Part shown: positions 31,584 to 35,717 of the stretch, piece by piece
Layout: every line of letters starts with the position of its first letter
Numbering within the stretch: the stretch's first letter is position 1
Assembly (NCBI GenBank): GCA_947445525.1
Contig: CANFDS010000011.1
Span: 1 to 35,717 of the forward strand
Origin: Actinomycetota bacterium
GTDB lineage: Bacteria; Actinomycetota; Thermoleophilia; Gaiellales; Gaiellaceae
Direction of reading: 5' to 3'
DNA: 35,717 bases
Notes under the pieces: generated by a model
Told to the model about the DNA's origin: nothing
Database searches by the model: none
Seen by the model: the letters and a program-made list of their open reading frames with translations, nothing else
Translations under genes and position numbers: made by a program

Positions 31584-32773
31584 TCGAGGCGGTCGTGTTC
31601 GACCTGGACGGCGTCCTGATCGAGACCGAGGAGCTGTGGGACGAGGTGCGCGAGGCCCTGGCCCGCGAGGTGGGCGCCCGCTACGACGCGGCCGCGCAGC
31701 GGACGATGATGGGGATGAGCGCGCCCGAGTGGTCGGCCTTCATGGAGAGCCTCGGCGTGCCCGGGCCGCCCGCGGCGATCAACGACGAGGTCGTGCGCCG
31801 CCTGATCGCCCGCTACCGGGCGCAGCTGCCGCTGATCCCCGGCGCCGTCGCCGCGGTCGAGCGGATGGCCGCTGCTGGCTACACGCTGGCGGTCGCGTCG
31901 TCGTCGAACCGCGTGCTGATCGAGCTGGTGCTGGAGCTGTCGGGGCTGGCGCCGCGCTTCGCTGCCGTCGTCTCCTCCGAGGAGGTCGCGCGCGGGAAGC
32001 CGTCACCCGACGTCTACCAGGAGGCTTGCCGGCGCATCGGCGTCGCCCCGGAGCGGGCCGTCGCCGTCGAGGACTCGCATGCCGGCATCCGCTCGGCACG
32101 GGCCGCGGGGCTGCGGGTGCTCGTCATCCCCAACCACTCGTACCCGCCCGGGGCCGAGGCGCTGGCGCTCGCCGACCTCGTGCTCGCCGACCTGGCGGCG
32201 CTCACCCCGGCAGCGGTCGAGGGCGAGGTGGCGACGCTGCCCCTGGACGTCAAGCACAATGCGGGGCATCATCCTGGAGCTGTAGCAGTCACCACGAGAG
32301 GGTCAGGTCACATGAGCGCAACGGGCACGGTTGTCGGGATCTACGTCGGGCCGCCCGGCATGGTCGAGCGCGTGCGCGCCCACGCCGGGCGCGGCCTCGA
32401 GGGCGACCGCTACCTCGAGGGCTCGGGCTTCTTCTACCTGCCGGACAAGACCGGCCAGGCGCTGACGCTGGTCGAGGCGGAGGCGCTCGAGGCGCTGGCG
32501 AACGAGACCGGCCTGGTGCTGAGCCCGGCCGACGCGCGCCGCAACGTCGTCACCCGCGGCATCCGCCTCAACGAGCTGGTCGGCAAGCGGTTCCGGGTGG
32601 GCGACGTCGAGTGCTACGGGCAGCGGCTGTGCCCGCCCTGCGCCCACTTGCAGCAGCTGACCCAGCCCGGGGTGCTGCGCGGCCTGCTCCATCGTGGCGG
32701 CCTGCGCGCCGACATCCTGGGTGACGGCGAGATCGCGCTGGGCGCGCCGGTGGAGGTCGTGACGATGCTGTAG
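31580..32773 (+). CDS. HAD-family phosphatase fused in frame to a MOSC domain
   Basis: One open frame of 397 residues. Residues 1-210 are a beta-phosphoglucomutase-like HAD hydrolase: VFDLDGVLIETEELWDEV (nucleophile Asp), VASSSNRVLIELVL, ARGKPSPDVYQEACRRIG (Lys) and VEDSHAGIRSARAAGLRV. Residues from about 245 are a MOSC domain: GRGLEGDRYLEGSGFFY, RNVVTRGIRLNELVGKRF and RLCPPCAHLQQLT, with the conserved Cys. A linker rich in Gly, His and Thr connects them. A second start at ATG 32312, with GAGAGGGTCAGGTC before it, could make the MOSC protein alone. Fusion or lost stop cannot be told apart here. Confidence 0.8.
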   Translation: MIEAVVFDLDGVLIETEELWDEVREALAREVGARYDAAAQRTMMGMSAPEWSAFMESLGVPGPPAAINDEVVRRLIARYRAQLPLIPGAVAAVERMAAAGYTLAVASSSNRVLIELVLELSGLAPRFAAVVSSEEVARGKPSPDVYQEACRRIGVAPERAVAVEDSHAGIRSARAAGLRVLVIPNHSYPPGAEALALADLVLADLAALTPAAVEGEVATLPLDVKHNAGHHPGAVAVTTRGSGHMSATGTVVGIYVGPPGMVERVRAHAGRGLEGDRYLEGSGFFYLPDKTGQALTLVEAEALEALANETGLVLSPADARRNVVTRGIRLNELVGKRFRVGDVECYGQRLCPPCAHLQQLTQPGVLRGLLHRGGLRADILGDGEIALGAPVEVVTML

Positions 32774-32788
32774 GGCGGCGGAGGCGAG

Positions 32789-32831
32789 GCGGTGGCGCGG
32801 GGCGGCGCGGGCGGTGGCGCGGGGCGGCGCG
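32789..32831. repeat. Direct repeat of 21 bases between MOSC and fabF
   Basis: GCGGTGGCGCGGGGCGGCGCG occurs at 32789-32809 and 32811-32831 with one base between (period 22). It abuts the fabF stop at 32832. Confidence 0.75.
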
Positions 32832-34064
32832 CTAGCCGTGCCAGCGGCCGACGAGCACGCAGCCGTTGTGACCGCCCAGGCCCATCGCGTTCGAAAGCGC
32901 CAGCTCGACCTGCTGGGCGCGCGCGACGTTCGGGACGTAGTCGAGGTCGCACTCGGGGTCGGGCGTGCGGTAGTTGATCGTCGGCGGCAGCAGGCCGGTC
33001 TCGACGGCCTTGACGCACATCATCGCCTCGATCGCGCCCGCCGCACCGAAGCAGTGGCCGGTCATCGACTTCGTCGAGGAGACGGCGAGCCGGTAGGCGT
33101 GGTCGCCGAACACCGCCTTGATCGCGTTCGTCTCGGCGACGTCGCCGAGGGGGGTCGCGGTGCCGTGCGCGTTGATGTACCCGACCGCGTCGGGCTCGAT
33201 GCCGGCCCGGCGGATGGCCGCCGTCATCATCTCGATCACGCCGCGCGACTCGGGGTCGGGCTGCGCCATGTGGTGCGCGTCGTTGGAGGCGCCGTAGCCG
33301 ATCACCTCGGCGTAGATGTGGGCGCCACGCGCGACGGCGTGGTCGAGGTCCTCGAGCACGAGCACGCACGCGCCTTCGCCCATCACGAAGCCGGCGCGGG
33401 TGGCGTCGAACGGCCGCGAGGCGAGCGTCGGGTTCACGTCCTCGACGGCGAGGCCGCGCATCGCGCAGAAGCCGGCCAGGATGAGCGGGTGGAGACAGGC
33501 CTCGGTGCCGCCGCAGAGCATCGCCAGGGCGTCGCCGCGACGGATGATCTCGGCGCCCTCGCCGATCGCGTGGGAGCCGGTCGCGCACGCCGACACGGGC
33601 GCGAAGTTGGGGCCGCGCAGCCCGAGCGCGATCGCCAGCTGGCCGCTCGCCGAGTCGACGAGGCAGTTTGGCAGGAAGAACGGCGACACACGGTCGAGGC
33701 CCCGTTCGAGCAGCACCTCGTGCTGGTCGAGGATCGTGACGACGCCGCCGATGGCGCTGCCCAGGGTGACGCCCACCCGTGCCGGGTCGATGGCGGCGAC
33801 TCCGGCATCGTCGTAGGCCTCGCGGCCGGCGGCGAGCGCCAGCAGCACGTTGCGGTCGAGGCGGCGCACCTCCTTGGCCGGCGCGACGACCGTCGGATCG
33901 AAGTCCGTCACCTCCGCGGCGACCCGCACCGGGAAGCTGCTGGCGTCGAAGCGAGTGATCCAGCCGAGCCCACTGCGACCCGCAACCGCAGACTCCCACG
34001 TCGAGCGGGCATCGAGGCCGAGCGGCGTGACCGCACCGAGCCCCGTGATGACGACACGCTTCAT
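32832..34064 (-). CDS. fabF: Beta-ketoacyl-ACP synthase II
   Basis: Elongates fatty acyl-ACP with malonyl-ACP. 410 residues, standard KAS II length. RVVITGLGAVTPLG at the start; catalytic Cys160 in SACATGSHAIGEG, His300 in NAHGTATPLGD, Lys332 and His337 in TKSMTGHCFGAAGA; C-terminal SNAMGLGGHNGCVLVGRW. It is not next to acpP or fabD. A TAGATT box 7 bases upstream of ATG 34064 fixes the start; the reading frame extends much further back as a shadow. Confidence 0.97.
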   Translation of the reverse strand: MKRVVITGLGAVTPLGLDARSTWESAVAGRSGLGWITRFDASSFPVRVAAEVTDFDPTVVAPAKEVRRLDRNVLLALAAGREAYDDAGVAAIDPARVGVTLGSAIGGVVTILDQHEVLLERGLDRVSPFFLPNCLVDSASGQLAIALGLRGPNFAPVSACATGSHAIGEGAEIIRRGDALAMLCGGTEACLHPLILAGFCAMRGLAVEDVNPTLASRPFDATRAGFVMGEGACVLVLEDLDHAVARGAHIYAEVIGYGASNDAHHMAQPDPESRGVIEMMTAAIRRAGIEPDAVGYINAHGTATPLGDVAETNAIKAVFGDHAYRLAVSSTKSMTGHCFGAAGAIEAMMCVKAVETGLLPPTINYRTPDPECDLDYVPNVARAQQVELALSNAMGLGGHNGCVLVGRWHG

Positions 34065-34071
34065 CCCGAGA

Positions 34072-34077
34072 AATCTA
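34072..34077 (-). promoter_or_regulatory. -10 box TAGATT of fabF
   Basis: Minus-strand TAGATT, 7 bases before the ATG at 34064; divergent from the box at 34109. Confidence 0.5.
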
Positions 34078-34108
34078 GTGGCTGGTGACCCCGGAGGCCG
34101 CAGGAAGG

Positions 34109-34114
34109 TATCGT
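34109..34114 (+). promoter_or_regulatory. -10 box TATCGT of the gene at 34122
   Basis: TATCGT, 7 bases before the ATG at 34122. Confidence 0.5.
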
Positions 34115-34121
34115 CAGGGGC

Positions 34122-35090
34122 ATGCGCCTCGGCTATACCGCCCCCGCTGAAGGCATCTGGCTCGGCGAGCACCCCGGCCTCGCGGCGTTCGCGGCCGAAC
34201 TCGGCTACACCGACTGCTGGTCGATGGAGGTGGCCCACAGCGACGGCTTCCTGCCGATCGCGGTCTCGGCCGTCGGCAGCGACCGGCTGCGCTACGGCAC
34301 CGCGATCGCGAGCGTCTTCGCGCGCGGGCCGGCCCTGCTCGCCACCAACGCCGCCCAGCTCGCCGAGCTGGCGCCCGGCCGCTTCGTGCTCGGCATCGGC
34401 ACCTCGTCCGACATCATCGTCCAGCGCTGGAACGGCATCCCGTTCGAGAAGCCGTACACGCGGCTCGCCGAGACGCTCGACTTCCTGCAGGCGGCCCTCG
34501 CGGGCGAGCGGGCAGGCGGCTTCAAGCTGCCCACGCCGCCGGCGGCGAAGGTGCCGATCATCCTCGGCTCGATGCGCCCGCGCGCCCTGCGCCTGGCCGG
34601 TGCCAAGGCCGACGGCCTCACGATCAACCTCGTGCCCGCCGACGCGCTCCACCACCTGCTGGCGCACGTGCAGGCGGGCGCCCGCGAGGCGGGCCGCGAC
34701 CCGGCCGGGCTCGAGGTCGTGCAGCGCGTCTTCGTCGCGGTGGCCGACGATCCGGCCGCGGCCGAGCGGCTCGCCCGCCGCCACGTCATCGCGTACGCCC
34801 AGGTCGAGGTGTACCGCACGTTCTTCCACTCGATCGGCATCGGTGAGGCGCTGGAGCCGGCGATCGTGGCGTTCCTGGAGGGCCGTCGCGAGGAGGCGCT
34901 CGAGCTGCTGCCGCTGGAGATCGTCCGCCAGCTCGTCCTGCACGGGACGTGGGCCGAGATCGCCGCCGCCGTCGAGGCGCACCGCGCTGCCGGCGTGACG
35001 ACGCCTGCCCTGTGCTTCCTGATCGGTCCGGGCGAGCCCGCCGACCGGGCCCGCCTGCAGCGCGAGGCGATGGAGAGGCTGGCGCCGTGA
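34122..35090 (+). CDS. LLM class flavin-dependent (F420-type) oxidoreductase
   Basis: 322 residues, TIM-barrel luciferase-like. RLGYTAPAEGIWLGEHPGL at the start, LGYTDCWSMEVAHSDGF, RLRYGTAIASVFARGPALLA, APGRFVLGIGTSSDIIVQRW, and VPIILGSMRPRALRLAGAKA, which resemble F420-dependent methylenetetrahydromethanopterin-reductase-like enzymes. The substrate is unknown. Its TGA overlaps the GTG of groES (GTGA), so the two are co-transcribed, an unusual partner for a chaperonin gene. Confidence 0.88.
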   Translation: MRLGYTAPAEGIWLGEHPGLAAFAAELGYTDCWSMEVAHSDGFLPIAVSAVGSDRLRYGTAIASVFARGPALLATNAAQLAELAPGRFVLGIGTSSDIIVQRWNGIPFEKPYTRLAETLDFLQAALAGERAGGFKLPTPPAAKVPIILGSMRPRALRLAGAKADGLTINLVPADALHHLLAHVQAGAREAGRDPAGLEVVQRVFVAVADDPAAAERLARRHVIAYAQVEVYRTFFHSIGIGEALEPAIVAFLEGRREEALELLPLEIVRQLVLHGTWAEIAAAVEAHRAAGVTTPALCFLIGPGEPADRARLQREAMERLAP

Positions 35091-35380
35091 TCGGCGAGAA
35101 CCCGCGCCGCATCGACGCGAACCTCGAGCCGCTCGACGACTTCGTCGTGATCCACCCCACCGAGGACGAGTCCGAGACCCGCACCGGCCTGATCATCCCG
35201 CCGAGCGCCGAGACGAACTGCGTCACCGGCATCGTCACCGCCGTCGGCGTCGAGGCCAACGGCATCCTGCCGGGCGACAAGGTGCTGTACCCCAAGGACG
35301 CCGGCTACGAGGTGCGCCTCGCCGGGGCCGCGGTGCGCGTGCTGCGCCGCTGCGAGCTGATCGCGCGAGTCCACGACTAG
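35087..35380 (+). CDS. groES: Co-chaperonin GroES
   Basis: The 10-kDa cap of the GroEL chamber, 97 residues. LEPLDDFVVIHPTEDESETR, TGLIIPPSAETNCVTGIVTA (mobile-loop region) and GILPGDKVLYPKDAGYEVRL match the family. It begins with GTG and overlaps the preceding oxidoreductase by 4 bases. No groEL follows; instead there are about 240 bases and tRNA-Ser. No CIRCE element (the HrcA operator) is seen upstream, so a heat-shock response cannot be inferred from the window. Confidence 0.93.
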   Translation: MIGENPRRIDANLEPLDDFVVIHPTEDESETRTGLIIPPSAETNCVTGIVTAVGVEANGILPGDKVLYPKDAGYEVRLAGAAVRVLRRCELIARVHD

Positions 35381-35468
35381 CGAGAGCCGGGGCGGCGGGG
35401 TCCGGAGCGACTCATCAGGCCCGCCCGCGATCGGACCGACGCCCCGGAAAAGGGGTGCGGCTCGCCGA

Positions 35469-35505
35469 GGGTGGCGGGCCGCGGGGGCCGGAGAGGGTGA
35501 GGGGG
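35469..35505 (+). other. G-quadruplex motif between groES and tRNA-Ser
   Basis: G-runs at 35469-35471, 35476-35478, 35483-35487, 35495-35497 and 35501-35505 with loops of 3-7 bases. The gap 35381-35619 otherwise holds only weak hairpins, such as CGGCGG-GGAG-CCGCCG, and no supported gene. Confidence 0.45.
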
Positions 35506-35601
35506 TGGAACCGGCTACGGGGAGTAGCGGAGCGGCGGGGAGCCGCCGTCATCCCTCGAATGGGGGATCTGTCGCAGGCGACTCCGCTGCCCGCCGTCGG
35601 G

Positions 35602-35607
35602 TATCCT
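35602..35607 (+). promoter_or_regulatory. -10 box TATCCT of tRNA-Ser
   Basis: TATCCT ends 12 bases before the mature 5' end at 35620, allowing a 5-base leader that RNase P would remove. Confidence 0.4.
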
Positions 35608-35619
35608 GCGGCCTCACCA

Positions 35620-35711
35620 GGAGAAGTGGCCGAGTGGCTGAAGGCGGCGCCCTGCTAAGGCGTTATGTGGGGTTAACCCCTGCATCGAGGGTTCGAATCC
35701 CTCCTTCTCCG
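35620..35711 (+). tRNA. tRNA-Ser (GCT)
   Basis: Acceptor GGAGAAG/CTTCTCC with discriminator G at 35711, D arm TGGCCGAGTGGCTGAAGGC, anticodon stem GCGCC/GGCGT around loop CTGCTAA (anticodon GCT, reading AGC/AGU), a long variable arm ending before GAGGG-TTCGAAT-CCCTC. The long arm is typical of tRNA-Ser. CCA is not encoded. Confidence 0.97.
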
Positions 35712-35717
35712 TTGCAC

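Noticed and set aside
35455-35658. 67-codon frame before tRNA-Ser
   Set aside because: It runs into the tRNA and has no family-like segment or usable start signal.

Overview
The window is very GC-rich, densely packed bacterial DNA. The gene set and order (rpsF-ssb-rpsR-rplI-dnaB, actinobacterial-type ferrochelatase with C-terminal cysteines, several luciferase-like monooxygenases, many leaderless starts) fit a high-GC Actinomycetota. Class Thermoleophilia (Gaiellales/Solirubrobacterales-like) is my best guess, by inference only.

Layout. 1-3780 is a selenocysteine corner: the 3' part of selB, a luciferase-like oxidoreductase, a small zinc-finger protein, metF on the minus strand, and a clear tRNA-Sec (selC, anticodon TCA). 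3852-8980 holds a secreted HExxH protein with an in-frame TGA only 300 bases after selC, a twice-frameshifted Kef-type antiporter, ferrochelatase, a membrane protein and a frameshifted secreted Ig-like protein. 9100-13483 carries azlC-azlD, a cupin, an acyl-CoA dehydrogenase lacking the usual catalytic Glu, small hypotheticals and an amidase. 13594-17630 is the ribosomal/replication block rpsF-ssb-rpsR-rplI, a small zinc protein, a cluster of DnaA-box-like sites, dnaB, and a small zinc-ribbon gene broken by TAG. 17677-26797 is purine synthesis (purA; purD-purE; purB-purC-purS-purQ) interrupted by a LOG-family gene and a minus-strand SDR-fdhD-mobA operon for formate dehydrogenase/molybdopterin maturation. 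26863-35380 holds two more luciferase-like enzymes, a palindromic MITE-like element, a glyoxalase-family protein, pyrophosphatase, a flavin reductase, a HAD-MOSC open frame, fabF and groES. A tRNA-Ser(GCT) closes the window.

How the genes connect. selB and selC supply UGA recoding, while FdhD and MobA serve molybdenum-dependent formate dehydrogenase, a classic selenoprotein; the enzyme itself is not here. The purine genes cover PurD, PurE, PurC, PurB, PurS, PurQ and PurA, without PurL. Two themes recur: a TANNNT hexamer 6-8 bases before the start codon of about 15 genes, implying leaderless mRNAs, and 4-base GTGA/ATGA stop-start overlaps inside operons. Several genes carry single lesions (TGA, TAG, frameshifts, a possible ATA start), so either local gene decay or assembly error must be considered. 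No stretch longer than about 270 bases lacks a gene or described element; no CRISPR array or full insertion sequence was seen.
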